A DNA stretch of 64,000 nucleotides, from positions 15,311,001-15,375,000 of the forward strand of contig NC_091246.1 of NCBI RefSeq assembly GCF_042477335.2. The letters run 5' to 3'. This DNA comes from Ovis canadensis (taxonomy: Eukaryota; Chordata; Mammalia; Artiodactyla; Bovidae). The first letter of the stretch is position 1. Every line of letters begins with the position of its first letter. Positions 10,927 to 22,077 of the stretch are shown piece after piece. Below the pieces are notes generated by a model. It searched no databases, was not told where the DNA came from, and saw nothing but the letters and a program-made list of their open reading frames with translations. A program made the translations under genes and the position numbers.

Positions 10927-11077
10927 TGACGGCAACAACAAAAACGCAGATGCAGGAAGTCATGGGTCAAGAATTAGGAGGCAAACCTAACACAAGCACG
11001 TTCTAAAAAGACAATACCTTATCAATAATGTCAAATACTACTGGTACAAGACAGAAAACTTACCAGGAACAATGGCA

Positions 11078-11105
11078 ACTAACAACAACAACAACAACAA
11101 AAATA
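11078..11105. repeat. (AAC)n microsatellite
   Basis: A short AAC/CAA run inside otherwise unassigned sequence. Confidence 0.85.
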
Positions 11106-11189
11106 ATACCTTTAAATAGCTACTATGTCCCAGACCCTGATACCATTCTAAGGTGTTCCTGTACATTGTCTCATTTTTCTTTGTGCCTT

Positions 11190-11741
11190 TAAAAGATGCT
11201 TATTCCTTGGAAGAAAAGTTATGACCAACCTAGATAGTATATTCAAAAGCAGAGACGTTACTTTGCCAACTAAGGTCCGTCTAGTCAAGGCTATGGTTTT
11301 TCCTGTGGTCATGTATGAATGTGAGAGTTGGAGTGTGAAGAAGGCTGAGTGCTGAAGAATTGATGCTTTTGAACTGTGGGGTTGGAGAAGACTCTTGAGA
11401 GTCCCTTGGACTGCAAGGAGATACAACCAGTCCATTCTGAAGGAGATCAACCCTGGGATTTCTTTGGAAGGAATGATGCTAAAGCTGAAACTCCAGTACT
11501 TTGGCCACCTCATGCGAAGAGTTGACTCACTGGAAAAGACTCTGATGCTGGGAGGGATTGCGGGCAGGAGGAGAAGGGGACGACCGAGGATGAGATGGCT
11601 GGATGGCACCACTGACTCGATGGACATGAGTCTGAGTGAACTCTGGGAGATGGTGATGGACAGGGAGGCCTGGCGTGCTGCGATTCATGGGGTCTCAAAG
11701 AGCCGGACATGACTGAGCGACTGAACTGAACTGGACTGAAC
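11190..11741 (+). mobile_element. BovB LINE (RTE), 5'-truncated 3' end
   Basis: Begins at AAAAGATGCTTATTCCTTGG, covers the post-RT C-terminal coding region and ends in repeated CTGAA units. A TGA in the KKAEC* region (about 11354) breaks the frame. A 105-codon frame from 11395 preserves the [15 protein letters not shown] segment. Confidence 0.93.
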
Positions 11742-12258
11742 AGGATAGCAGTTCTCAATAAATGACTCATGTTCTAGGCCAAACTCGAGTGCTCTTAGGA
11801 ACTCGGATGGATGTTTGGATAGTATAGCTGGTGCTGGAATGTTAGAAATGGAGTTTACAGGCTGATAGAGTAGGAGTTTCTTTCCTCAGTTCACACTCTT
11901 TGGGTTAAATTGTTGGTTCACTCCTAGTCAGTAAAATCCTGTCTGATAAGATGCCTTCCCTTTGTCCTCTATGAGAAAGCATTTCTTACTCATGTGGGGT
12001 TGGGTGGAGCTCAGAATGTTCTTCGGTCCAACCTCTCTGGCAAATAGAACCTCTGGACCTTCGGGAGATTGGTCATTCCTTTGCTAATGCACTCATGTTC
12101 TGAAGTACATTACAGAGTAGAGGGTGTGTTCTGTCCCAGATAGAACAGGGGCTGGATTCAGACAGAGAAGCTTGTGGGAGGTGGGGGTTGTGGGGAGAAG
12201 TGGACTGTACTTCCAAGCAAAGTTGTCAGTGCCAATTAACTTGTTCTTATTTCTCTCT
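11742..12258. other. No feature recognised
   Basis: About 520 bp of unique-looking sequence. Confidence 0.5.
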
Positions 12259-12499
12259 ATGGCATCTCAGTGGGGGCTTCCCTGGTGGTTCAGTGGTAAA
12301 GAATCCGCCTGCAATGCAAGAGATGTGGGTTCGATCCCTGGGTCGGGTAGCTCCCCTGGAGAAAGAAATGGCAAGCCACTCCAGTATTCTTGCCTGGGAA
12401 ATCCCATGGACAGAGGAGCCTGGTGGGCTACAGTCCGTGGGGCTGCAAAAGAGTTAGACACGACTGAGCGACTAAATCACCACCACCATGGCATCACAG
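12259..12499 (+). mobile_element. Bov-tA SINE with target-site duplication
   Basis: tRNA-like head GGGCTTCCCTGGTGGTTCAG, B box GGTTCGATCCC, one Bov-A unit and a (CAC)n tail (body about 12272-12487). ATGGCATCTCAG at 12259-12270 is repeated as ATGGCATCACAG at 12488-12499, 11 of 12 identical. Confidence 0.94.
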
Positions 12500-12842
12500 A
12501 ACTGCTTTATATTCAGCCAGAGACTGACCACAGTTTCAAAAAACAGGAGATTTCTGCTCAGTGACTTTCAGTTTGGGAAACCAAGCCTCTTTCCAATGCA
12601 AGGGGAAAGGTTGTATTAGGAAAAACTGCTACCATTGTTGTACCTTCAGTTTAGGCTAGGACTCACCAACTTGTTCTGTAAGTTGCATACAATGGCTTCC
12701 CAATATCTTTGAGTTTGTGAGCTGCCCACCCAACAAATGTCTCTAGAGAGAGTTTTCAGATGTACAATGGGATATAGTGTAAAGTTACAGAATACTACCG
12801 AGGAAAAAACAAACAAACAAATACATTTAAAGACAAAATTTT
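12500..12842. other. No feature recognised
   Basis: Short unique interval; (AAAC)n at 12811-12822 is the only low-complexity patch. Confidence 0.5.
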
Positions 12843-13024
12843 TAGGGACTTCCTTGGTGGTCCAGGGGCTAAGACTCTGCGCTCCCAAAGCGGGGGACCC
12901 AGGGTTCAATCCCTGGTCAGGGAACTAGATCCTCTTTGCCCCCACTAAGGGTTCACATGCTGCATCTAAAAGATTCCTAATGCCACAACTGAGACCCAGC
13001 GCAGCCAATTAAATAAATAATAAA
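12843..13024 (+). mobile_element. CHR-2-type SINE, long form
   Basis: GGGACTTCCTTGGTGGTCCA head, GGTTCAATCCC B box, GTCAGGGAACTAGATCC, a tRNA-unrelated body with GCCACAACTGAGACCCAG, and an AAATAAATAATAA tail. Confidence 0.9.
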
Positions 13025-13358
13025 CCACACACTTTAAAGCGGAGAGCAGAAATTCTGATGCTAAAATAAACCTTAGCAAACAAGCCTACATCCTGCCCAT
13101 AGTGTCTCCTCTAATAAACAGACAGGCCTCCAATGCCCTCTGAGTCACAAACTCAGTGCTAAACACTTCTTTTTGCCCTAATGTTCATTCCCCATCTGGA
13201 AGACATGGAGCGTAACACAGGTATTTATTAGAGTGGAAGATTTCCTCCATAGTCACTCATGGAAGGGATCCAGGAGTCAAACTTGGTTCTATCTACAACC
13301 AATCTCTTCCTATCCATATGATGGCCTTCTATAATCTAACATTGACCCTATGACATCA
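13025..13358. other. No feature recognised
   Basis: About 330 bp between two SINEs with no repeat I can name. Confidence 0.5.
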
Positions 13359-13562
13359 AAAGTGAAAGTGATAGTCACTCAGTCATGTTCGACTCTTTGC
13401 AATCCCATGGACTGTAGTCTGCCAGGCTTCTCTGTCCATGAAATTCTCCAGGCAAGAGTACTGGAGTGGGGTAGCCATGCCCTTCTCCAGGGGACCTTCC
13501 CAATCCAGGGATCAAACCTGGGTCTTTCACTTGGCAAGCAGATTCTTTGCCATCAGTGACAC
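13359..13562 (-). mobile_element. Bov-tA SINE, 5' end degraded
   Basis: One Bov-A unit and a decayed tRNA-like head. The usual GGGCTTCCCTGGTGGCTC end has been lost or mutated near 13560. Confidence 0.88.
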
Positions 13563-13978
13563 ATGATCAGTCAAAAGTCACAGGCAAAAAATCAGTTTCC
13601 TTCAGAAAGCATGAACCAGTCTGGAAGAAAGAAGTAGAACAGCAATTGCGGTAATAAAGAAGTAGGTGATGAGAATCAACATTAGCGAGTAGCCTGGCTG
13701 GGATGAAGGCAAAAGACTAGTTCCACACAGCAGAGGTCCCCCAGCTCTGGGATCTAATAAAGTGTACAATGAATGTAATGTGATTGAATCATCTGGAAAC
13801 CATCCCCCACGCCCAGTCCATGGAAAAATTGTCTTCCATGAAAACAGTCCCTGGTGCCAAAGTCTTAGATTTGTTTTCCTTGTACTTTCAAAGGCCTTTT
13901 TGCTCATCCCCATGAGTTTCCTATAACTACATCCTCTTGTTCATCATATTTCAAAATCATATATCTTTCAAGAGTATC
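13563..13978. other. No feature recognised
   Basis: About 415 bp with no clear repeat. Confidence 0.5.
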
Positions 13979-14054
13979 AGTTCAGTTCAGTCACTCAGTT
14001 GTGTCCAGCTTTTTGTGACCTCGTGAACTGCAGCACACCAGGCTTCCCTGTCCA

Positions 14055-16360
14055 TCACCAACTCCTGGAGTTTAGCAAGCTCATGTCCATTGAGTCAGTG
14101 ATGCCATCCAACCATCTCATCCTCTGTCGTCCCCTTCTCCTCCTGGCTTCATTCTTTGCCAGTATCAGGGTCTTTTCCAATGAGTCATTTCTTCTCATCA
14201 GGTGGCCAAAGTATTGGAGTTTCAGCTTCAACATCAGTCCTTCCAATGAACACTCAGGACTGATCTCCTTTAGGATGGATGGTTGGATCTCCTTGCAGTC
14301 CAAGGGACTCTCATGAGTCTTCTCCAACACCATAGTTCAAAAGCGTAAATTCTTTGGAGCTCAGCTTTCTTTATAGTCCAACTCTCACAACCACACATGA
14401 CTACTGGAAAAACCATAGCTTTGACTAGATGGACATTTATTGGCAAAGTAATGTCTCTGCTTTTTAATATGCTGTCTAGGTTGGTCATAACTTTCCTTCC
14501 AAGGAGTAAGCATCTTTTAATTTTATGGCTGCAGTCCCCGTCTGCAGCGATTTTGGAGCCCAGAAAAATAGTCTGTCACTGTTTCCATTGTTTCCCCATC
14601 TATTTGCCATGAAGTGATGAGACCAGATGCCATGATCTTAGTTTTATGAATGTTGAGCTTTAAGCCAACTTTTTCGCTCTCCTCTTTCACTTTTATCAAG
14701 AGGCTTTTGAGTTCCTCTTCACTTTCTGCCATAAGGGTGGTGTCATCTGCATATCTGAGACTATTGATATTTCTCCCAGCAATCTAGATTCCAGCTTGTG
14801 CTTCATCCAACCTGATATTTCTCATGATGTACTCTGGATAGAAGTTAAATAAGCAGGGTGAAGCTTATATACAGCCTTGATGTACTCCTTTCCCAGTTTG
14901 GAACCAGTCTGTTCCATGTCCAATTCTAACTGTGGCTTCTTGACCTGCATACAGATTTCTCAGGAGGCAGGTCAGGTGGTATGGTATTGCCATTTCTTGA
15001 AGGATTTTCCACAATTTGTTGTGATCCACACAGTCAAAGGCTTTGGCATAGTCAATAGAGCAGAGTAGATGTTTTTCTGGAACTCTCTTGCTTTTTTGAT
15101 GATCCGGAGGATGTTGGCTATTTGATCTCTGGTTCCTCTGCCTTTTCTAAATCCAACTTGAACATCTGGAAGTTCACATTTCACATACTCTTGAAGCCTG
15201 GCTTGGAAAATTTTGAGCATTTCTTTGCTAGCGTGTGAGATGAGTGCAATTGTGCAGGAGTTTGAGCATTCTTTGGCATTGCCTTTCTTTGGGATTGGAA
15301 TGAAAACTGACCTTTTCCAGTCCTGTGGCCACTGCTGAGTTTTCCAAATTTGCTGACATATTGAGTGAAGCACTTTCACAGCATCATCTTTCAGGATTTG
15401 AAAGAGCTCAACTGGAATTCCATCATCTCCACTAGCTTTGTTTGTAGTGATGCTTCCTAAGGCCCACTTGACTTCACATTCCAGGATGTCTGGCTCTAGG
15501 TGAGTGATCACACCTTCATGATTATCTGGGTCATGAAGATCTTTTTTGTACAGTTCTTCTGTGTATTCTTGCCACCTCGTCTTAATATCTTCTGCTTCTG
15601 TTAGGTCCATACCGTTTCTGTCCTTTATTGAGCCCATCTTTGCATGAAATGTTCCCTTGGTATCTCTAATTTTCTTGAAGCGATCTCTAGTCTTTCCCAT
15701 TCTGTTGTTTTCCTCTATTTCTTTGCATTGATCACTTGAGGAAGGCTTTCTTATCTCTCCTTGCTATTGTTTGGAATTCTGCATTCAAATAGGTATATCT
15801 TTCCTCTCCTCCTTTGCCTTTTGCTTCTCTTCTTTTCACAGCTATTTGAAAGGCCTCCTCAGACAGCCATTTTGCCTTTGCATTTCTTTTTCTTGATGAT
15901 GGGCTTGATCACTGCCTCGTGCGGTGCTGCTGCTACTGCTAAGTCACGTCAGTCGTGTCCAACTCTGTGCGACGCTGTAGATGACAGCCCACCAGGCTCC
16001 CATCCCTGGGATTCCCCAGGCAAGAATACTGGAGTGGGTTGCCATTTCCTTCTCCAGTGCATGAAAGTGAAAAGTGAAAGTGAAGTTGCTCAGTCGTGTC
16101 CGACTCTTCGCAACCCCATGGACTGCAGCCCACCAAGCTCCTCCGTCCCTGGGATTTTCCAGGCAAGAGTACTGGAGTGGGTTGCCATTGCCTTCTCTGA
16201 CTGCTTCCTGTACAATGTCACAAACCTCCATCCATAGTTCTTCAGGCACTCTATCAGATCTAATTCTTTGAATCTATTTATGACTTCCACTGTATCTTCA
16301 TAAAGAATATGATTTAGGTCATACATCAATGGTCTAGTGGTTTTCCCTACTTTCTTCAAT
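14055..16360 (-). pseudogene. BovB reverse transcriptase ORF, broken
   Basis: Remains of the single BovB ORF (apurinic-type endonuclease plus reverse transcriptase). The longest open piece, 14972-15700 (242 codons), spans the linker and the start of the RT domain, with IPIPKKGNAKE and GFRKGRGTRDQIAN recognisable. After residue about 212 (KNIY) a frameshift removes the motif with the first catalytic aspartate (DYAKAFD) from this frame, though it is still readable in another frame around 15030-15060. The YADD box survives in the DNA near 14735-14755 in yet another segment. Further frameshifts split the C-terminus into 14523-14732, 14270-14488 and 14055-14333, and a SINE interrupts the linker. 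Non-functional. Confidence 0.9.
15911..16207 (-). mobile_element. Bov-A2 SINE nested in BovB
   Basis: Both Bov-A units are present, with an AGC-type tail at about 15920-15940 reading on the minus strand (body 15919-16199). ACTGCCTC (15911-15918) and ACTGCTTC (16200-16207) are the target-site duplication. The interrupted BovB codons read on across it (VQEAV on one side, EAVIK on the other). Confidence 0.93.
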
Positions 16361-16550
16361 TTAAGTATGCCTTTGGCAATAAGGAGTTCATGATCTGAGC
16401 CATAGTCAGCTCCTGGTCTAGTTTTTGCTGACTGTATAGAGCTTCTCCATCTTTGGCTACAAAGAATATAATCAATCTGATTTCAGTATTGAACATCTGG
16501 TGATGTCCATGTGTAGAGTCTTCTCTTGTCTTGTTGGAAGAGGGTGTTTG

Positions 16551-16661
16551 TTCAAGTGTATGGTGTTTTAAATTTTGCTTTTCAAATACATATCAGGACT
16601 GGGGATGGGGGTATGGTTTGTGTGATTCAAGCACATTACATTCATTGTGCACTTTAGAGAT
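16551..16661. other. Spacer between two inverted BovB elements
   Basis: 111 bp of unassigned sequence between the 5' truncation points of two oppositely oriented BovB copies. Confidence 0.6.
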
Positions 16662-16744
16662 CAGGTCAGGAAGCAACAGTTAGAACTGGACATGGAACAA
16701 CAGACTGGTTCCAAATAAGAAAAGGAGTACGTCAAGGCTGTATA

Positions 16745-17128
16745 TTGTCACCCTGCTTATTTAACTTCTATGCAGAGTACATCATGAGAAACGCTGGGCT
16801 GGAGGAAGCACAAGCTGGAATCAAGATTTCCGGGAGAAATATCAATAACCTCAGATATGAAGACGACACCACCCTTATGGCAGAAAGTGAAGAAGAACTA
16901 AAGAGCCTCTTGATGAAAGTGAAAGATGAGAGTGAAAAAGTTGGCTTAAAGGTCAACATTCAGAAAACTAAGATCATGGCATCTGGTCCCATCACTTCAC
17001 GACAAACAGATGGAGAAACAGTGAAAACAGTGATAGACTTTATTTTGGGGGGGGCTCCAAAATCACTGAAGATGGTGACTGCAGCCATGAAATTAAAAGA
17101 TGCTTACTCCTTGGAAGGAAAGTTATGA
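16745..17128 (+). pseudogene. BovB reverse transcriptase fragment with altered active-site box
   Basis: A 127-codon frame beginning MSPCLFNFYAEYIMRNAG, the RT palm region. The catalytic YXDD box at 16856-16867 reads YEDD instead of the family's YADD. The frame then shifts in a run of seven G (about 17047-17053) and ends at 17126-17128. The downstream C-terminal region is separated by the nested SINE and has further breaks. Both the 5' truncation and the damage rule out function. Confidence 0.87.
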
Positions 17129-17140
17129 TCAACCTGAAAA

Positions 17141-17356
17141 GAAAGTGAAAGTGAAATCACTCAGTCATTTCCCCAACTCTTTGTGACCCCATGGCCTGTA
17201 GCCTACCAGGCTTCTCTGTCCATGGGATTTTCCAGGCAAGAGTACTGGAGTGGCTTGCCATTTCCTTCTCCAGGGGATCTTCCTGACCCAGGGATCGAAC
17301 CCAGGTCTCCCGCATTGTAGGCAGATACTTCACCCTCTGAGCCACTAGGGAAGCTA
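17141..17356 (-). mobile_element. Bov-tA SINE nested in BovB
   Basis: Minus-strand head AGCTTCCCTAGTGGCTCAGA, B box GGTTCGATCCC and one Bov-A unit. The flanks ATCAACCT and ACCAAACT are a likely degraded target-site duplication of the BovB sequence. Confidence 0.92.
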
Positions 17357-17836
17357 CCAAACTAGACAACATATTGAAAAGCAGAGCGATTACTTTGCCA
17401 ACAAAGGCCCATCTGGTCAAGGCTATGGTTATTCCAGTAGTCATGTATAGATGTGAGAGTTGGACTATAAAGATAGCTGAGCCCCGAAGAATTGATGCTT
17501 TTGAACTGTGGTGTTGGAGAAGACTCTTGAGAATCCCTTGGACTGCAAGGAGATCCAACCAGTCAGTCCTGAGTGTTCACTGGAAGGACTGATGTTGAAG
17601 CTGAAACTGCAATATTTTGGCCACCTGATGTGAAGAGCTGACTCATTTGAAAAGACCCTGAGCTGGGAAAGATTGTAGGTAGGAGGAGAAGGAGATGACA
17701 GAGGATGAGATGGTGGATGGGCATGAATTTGGGTACACTCCGGGAGTTGGTGATGGACAGGGAGGCCTCGCGTTCTGCAGTCCATGGGGTCACAAAGAGT
17801 TGGGCACGACTGAGCGACTGAAATGAACAGGACAGA

Positions 17837-19095
17837 ACTTATTAGATCCCAGAGGTTGGACATGGGTTTAAACAGGAGAGCCAGTCAGTGGCCATGCCTA
17901 TGGGGGTAGCAAGACCAAACTTTAATGGTTGGAACATTTGTCTCTCACAATCAATAGATTTCAATACTGGCAGGAGGGAGGAGTGGGAAATGCATGGGCT
18001 TCTGCAGACTAGATGACACAGGGGATGAAACCCTATGTGATCAAAAAGAAGCTGGACAGCCCGCAATCAGCTGCCTTCAGGGCTCAGGGGACCCCTGGAC
18101 CTGAGCTGCCTCAGCTCTCAGAAGATGCCTCAGGATGAGAAAGTGTGCCTTGTTCAGCCTGAGGCTGGCTTCATTTACTTATAATTATTTTCACAAAAAT
18201 ATTGGGTGTACAAAGTAGAGTTTCATCAGCAGCAGGTCCTTAAAAATGAGAACTCCAAATCCTCTTAAGCTGCTTGGTAGTAACTTAGGGATTGCTATAA
18301 CTCCTCATGTCGCATATATATACCTACACACACATTTTCCGGACCCTCACTCCTTTCAATAAAATTTATTGCTCCTAAAATCATAGCAGATTCTTCAACA
18401 ATTGACTTGGGATCAAAGGGAAGGACAATAGGGCCACAGCACAGTAATCCAACTTGACAAAATTCAGTGCTTGTTCAATTGAACTCAAATGCTTATTTAG
18501 CACCCTACTGGACCCCAAGTTAGGGAACCCTCAAAAAATCACAGCCAAATTGACAACTTTCCAAATTTAGATTCACCCTTGGGAACTGATGAAAATACCG
18601 ATTCCTCAGCTTCATTCTTGCTTTCTGAATTAGAACCTAGGGTGGTGGGACTCAGGAATCTGTATTTTAAAAAGTCATCGCAGGTGAGAGTGACTTTTAT
18701 GCACTGCAAAGTTTGAGATCTGCCTTGGGCTCTTAACTGACATTTGATCTCAGACCTCATACACAGAGAGCAGGCAGTGGCCCACCTGGTGATGGTGAGG
18801 GATAGATTGTGGGGCAAGGTTGGTTACCACATATTTCCTGAGCCTCTAACATGCAAAAAAAAAAAAAAAAATGCAGCTGACTTCACCTGGGACACCAGGA
18901 CAAAAAGACACCCAAACCCAGAGTTCCTCTTGGCCCCCGTGTCACAGGAACTACCTATAGAGAAAAAGACATGGCTGTGACTGGAGCAACTGGACGGAAT
19001 GAGGTGCCCAGGATCCAAGGTCAGATGTACCCCTGGCAGACTGACTCTGCCTTTTCTAACCTCTACTCCATAACCTCCTTCTGACGTGGATGTTT
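17837..19095. other. No feature recognised
   Basis: 1.26 kb with no named repeat. It contains an A-run at 18855-18871, preceded by AACATGC and not linked to a SINE or LINE body that I can see. Confidence 0.5.
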
Positions 19096-19229
19096 TTTGA
19101 CCTTCCCATCACTCCAGTGGTTAAGACTCTGGGCTTCCACTGCAGGGAGCACAGGTTCAATTCCTGGTTGGGGAACTAAGATCCTGCATGCCAAATGGTG
19201 ACCAAAAAAAACCCAACCAAACAAACAAT
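19096..19229 (+). mobile_element. CHR-2-type SINE, diverged
   Basis: CCAGTGGTTAAGACTCTGGG, GGTTCAATTCCTGGTTGGGG and AACTAAGATCCTGCATGCC in order, with an A/C-rich tail. The first bases of the head are mutated. Confidence 0.85.
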
Positions 19230-19589
19230 GATGTGGGTATTTTAACTGTTTAACAGAATGAGGATGCCAGCTCAGCAGTATTGAGTGACCTGTCCATGCT
19301 ATAGGAATTTTAATTCATTTCCCCTAAATCCAAGAGGTTGTTAGCTGCTTCCAACTTTGGAAGAACTTTTCCATAAGATTTATATCCAAGAGTACAATGT
19401 TTCAAGAGAACTTGGGCAGAAATAAATCAACCCCAGACACTGAGAACCAGTTACAATGTTAACAGGATGATCTAAGGCTTGGATTATAGGCCTGGCTCTG
19501 CTGTTTACTAACTAGGTGGCCTACAGCTTGTTACTATTGTCCATGGATTTTCCTAAACCAGACTCCCAGGTGTTGTCCTTGACAATCAC
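19230..19589. other. Unassigned; possible MIR scrap
   Basis: GGCCTGGCTCTGCTGTTTAC at about 19490 resembles an antisense MIR phrase but is too short to call. Confidence 0.4.
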
Positions 19590-20520
19590 CCTCCACGGGC
19601 AATCCATTCTTACTAATCCTGCCTCCTAAATATCTTCAAACTTGTCTATTTCTATCTTCACCCCATCACTTTGTTAGTTGCTCAGTCATATCTGACTCTT
19701 TGCAACACCATGGACTGTATGTAGCCTGCCAGGCTCCTCTGCCCATGAAATTCTCCAGGCAAGGATACTGGGGTGGGTAATCATTCCCTTCTCCAGGGGA
19801 TCTTCCCGATCCAGGAATGAAACCCGGGTTTCCCACATTGCAGGCAGATGCTGCATCTGAGCCACCAGGGAAGCCCTGCCATTACGTTAGACCCAACTAT
19901 TTTTGCAAGAAGTCTTACCTGCCACTCCTCTTCCATGGTCCCCATTTATCCTCTCCCAGTTCATTTTTTCCCCAACAGCTTAAGTCCTAGCACATCAATC
20001 CTTGTCTTAAAACTGGCAAACAGCTTCCATTTAACCTAGGATGAAACTAAATCTCCTGCCGTGGTCTCCCATGCCCAGTCTCCCTCTGCAGACTCATCCT
20101 GACTTTCTTTCCACCTGGGTTTCTAGGCTCCAGGCATGCTGGTGCTGGTGTCTGTCTTTCAAACCCTCGGTGCTCCCTTCTGCTCAGAAGCCTCCATATC
20201 CTTTGGTCCTTCCCAGGGGAGCACTTTTCACATCCTAATTCACCCACTTAACTCATTCTTCAGATCTCAGTTCATTATCCTTGCCCTCGGAGCCTTCCTC
20301 ATTCCTCCCCCCTCCTCCCACCATTAAATCTGTTCCTCCTGTTATGCATTCTCAGGCTTCCTGCACTCAACACGGTTTGCAATTACATACCCTATGGTGA
20401 TTTCTGTCTCACCCACTAGAGTGTGAGCTACATCAGGGTGGAGACTGTATCTGTTGTCTCTACCACTGTCTTATTCCCAGCCCCTCCATGCAGAGCTTGG
20501 GAGGTAATGAAAGCAACAAT
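19590..20520 (+). mobile_element. L2 LINE 3' remnant, interrupted by Bov-tA
   Basis: Collinear L2-like phrases: TCTTAAAACTGGCAAACAGC, TTCTTCAGATCTCAGTTCA, GGAGCCTTCCTCATTCCTCC, CACTAGAGTGTGAGCTACAT and a degraded L2 end. The Bov-tA at 19672-19876 lies inside it. Confidence 0.68.
19672..19876 (-). mobile_element. Bov-tA SINE nested in L2
   Basis: Minus-strand head GGGCTTCCCTGGTGGCTCAG, GGTTTCATTCC in place of the B box (two substitutions) and one Bov-A unit. Confidence 0.92.
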
Positions 20521-20774
20521 AATGGTCCTAATGTAGGTGGCTATATTACCGATGCCCGGCATGTGCCAGTCTTGCTCCTAAATACTCCAATGAGTTCTCC
20601 TAAACCTTGCTCTATGAATTTATAGGTCTTGAGATCTTGATGAATGAATACACTCATTTCTTTGAGCCTCATTTTTCTTATTGATAAAACAGAGAAAGTA
20701 GTATGTAAGTGAATCACAACCAAAACTGCAACACTTTATATTTTCTCTAATTACAAATCAAAGAATAGAACCTT
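20521..20774. other. Unassigned; possible antisense MIR core
   Basis: TGAGCCTCATTTTTCTTATT near 20663 resembles the antisense MIR core. The rest is unrecognised. Confidence 0.35.
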
Positions 20775-21023
20775 CAAAAATTTGCCCATGGGTTTTGGGA
20801 CTTTCCTGGTAGTCTAAGACTCTGTGCTCCCAATGCAGGGGGCCTGGGTTTGATCCCTGATTGGGGAGATAGACCCCACAAGCTGCAACTAAAGATACTT
20901 TGCATGCCACAACAAGATATCAAAGATCCTGCATGCTGCACCTTAGACCCAGCACAGCCAAATAAATAAAATAAATATTTCTTTAAAGTAAAAAAAAAAC
21001 ACAAAACTTTGTCCATGAGCTTT
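20775..21023 (+). mobile_element. CHR-2-type SINE with long, decayed target-site duplication
   Basis: Body 20797-21001: GGGACTTTCCTGGTAGTCTA head, GGTTTGATCCC B box, CAGCACAGCCAAATAAATAA and an A-rich tail. The flanks 20775-20796 and 21002-21023 match at about 18 of 22 positions, so the duplication is old. Confidence 0.92.
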
Positions 21024-21311
21024 AAAAATACGTAAATGTATGTGCATATACCCTTTACCTTCTTCTAATACAAGGTTTCTCGACCTTAAAAAAAATGATT
21101 GGCCCCACCCCATCCCCCCTTAAGAGAAAACATAAATTAAAATGCTACTTACCCCTAATGAGGGAAATTAATAGGATTTTTTGGGTAGAGTTGAGCTTTG
21201 GAAAGTCACACACCATTGTAATAGCTAATTTTTTTTTCATATTCTAAGAATTAATTTCCATCCCCTTGGTAATAATGTCACTGCTCCTTTCTTAAAGAAT
21301 GAATGTTCTAA
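21024..21311. other. No feature recognised
   Basis: About 290 bp between the SINE and a purine tract. Confidence 0.5.
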
Positions 21312-21381
21312 AAGAAAGGAAGGGAGGAAGTGAGAAAAGGAAAAGAGGAAGAAAGGAGGAAGAGGAGGGAGAGAGGAAGAG
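21312..21381 (+). repeat. Purine-rich (GGAA/GAAA) low-complexity tract
   Basis: Seventy bases almost entirely A and G, in GGAGG/GAAAG units. Such homopurine tracts can adopt triplex structures. Confidence 0.88.
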
Positions 21382-21559
21382 TGGATTGAGGTAGCAAGTG
21401 ATTCCATGATGAAAGATGAAAGCTCAAGAAGCAGGTGAAGCTGAGCCACCAGTTCTCGGCCCTGTGATCAGCCCCCTGTGCTCCTTCATGCTCCCCTCTG
21501 CCCTTCTTGGTGTGAATGCCCACTTCCTTTCACATTCCTCCTGCCTCTTCCTTTTAAGT

Positions 21560-22050
21560 TGCAACCCTGAAACATGCCAGACGAGGCTCAGTGTTGTGTG
21601 GATCTGAGCGTAAGTAGCCGGGTGCCGTGGCTGTCCTCAGGGAATACAACTTGATGATGGAAGCCCATAGAGACGAGTAGGGAAGAGCTGAGGCCATGTG
21701 GGGGAATAAGGAAAGGCTTGAGAAAGGAAGGTAGCCTTTGCGGTTGGGCTGGAAGGAGGGGCAGGATTTTGACAGGAGGGGTGAGGGCGAGGAAGGGAAA
21801 AATAAAGGCATCCAGGGTAGAGGCCTGGGGGAAGAGCTGGTGTAAGAAGTCTGGTATGATGGTGTGGCATGAAGGGAGGGAGTGGGAACCAGGGCTAGAA
21901 CTATTTTGGAGAATCTTAATAACAGGATGAGAGATTCACTAAGCACCATGGAAGGTGTCACCAGTGGGATGACATCAGAAGATATATGCTTTAGAAACCT
22001 TGATGTGGCCAGCTGGGTGGAAGGTGAAGCACAAGCAGAGAGGAGGAACC
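21560..22050 (-). mobile_element. Possible L2 LINE remnant
   Basis: G/A-rich text such as GGAATAAGGAAAGGCTTGAG and GGGGGAAGAGCTGGTGTAAG is like decayed antisense L2. A 180-codon minus-strand frame (21554-22096) overlaps it and is low-complexity, so not credible as a gene. Confidence 0.35.
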
Positions 22051-22077
22051 AGTGAACAAGATTTTCCCATGGACCAG

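Larger units (their letters stand above)
13979..16550 (-). mobile_element. BovB LINE (RTE), long 5'-truncated copy, antisense
   Basis: The longest BovB here, about 2.3 kb once the nested SINE is removed. Read on the minus strand it starts in the end of the endonuclease domain (near 16550), passes through the linker and reverse transcriptase, and ends at the 3' CTGAACTGAA-type terminus at 13979. A Bov-A2 SINE interrupts it at 15919-16199. Its 3' third forms an inverted repeat with the BovB at 16662-17836. Confidence 0.94.
16662..17836 (+). mobile_element. BovB LINE (RTE), 5'-truncated, interrupted by Bov-tA
   Basis: Starts inside the RT domain just before GKGVRQGC-type codons and runs to the 3' terminus TGAGCGACTGAAATGAA. 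A Bov-tA SINE splits it at 17141-17356, and the two halves are collinear with the consensus. Confidence 0.93.

Noticed and set aside
12272..12487. tRNA gene suggested by a GGTTCGATCCC B box
   Set aside because: The B box belongs to the tRNA-derived head of Bov-tA, as in all other copies here; no cloverleaf with a plausible anticodon arm.
13979..17836. A single BovB inverted by twin-priming
   Set aside because: Both arms contain the same 3' end of the element, so two insertions are required.
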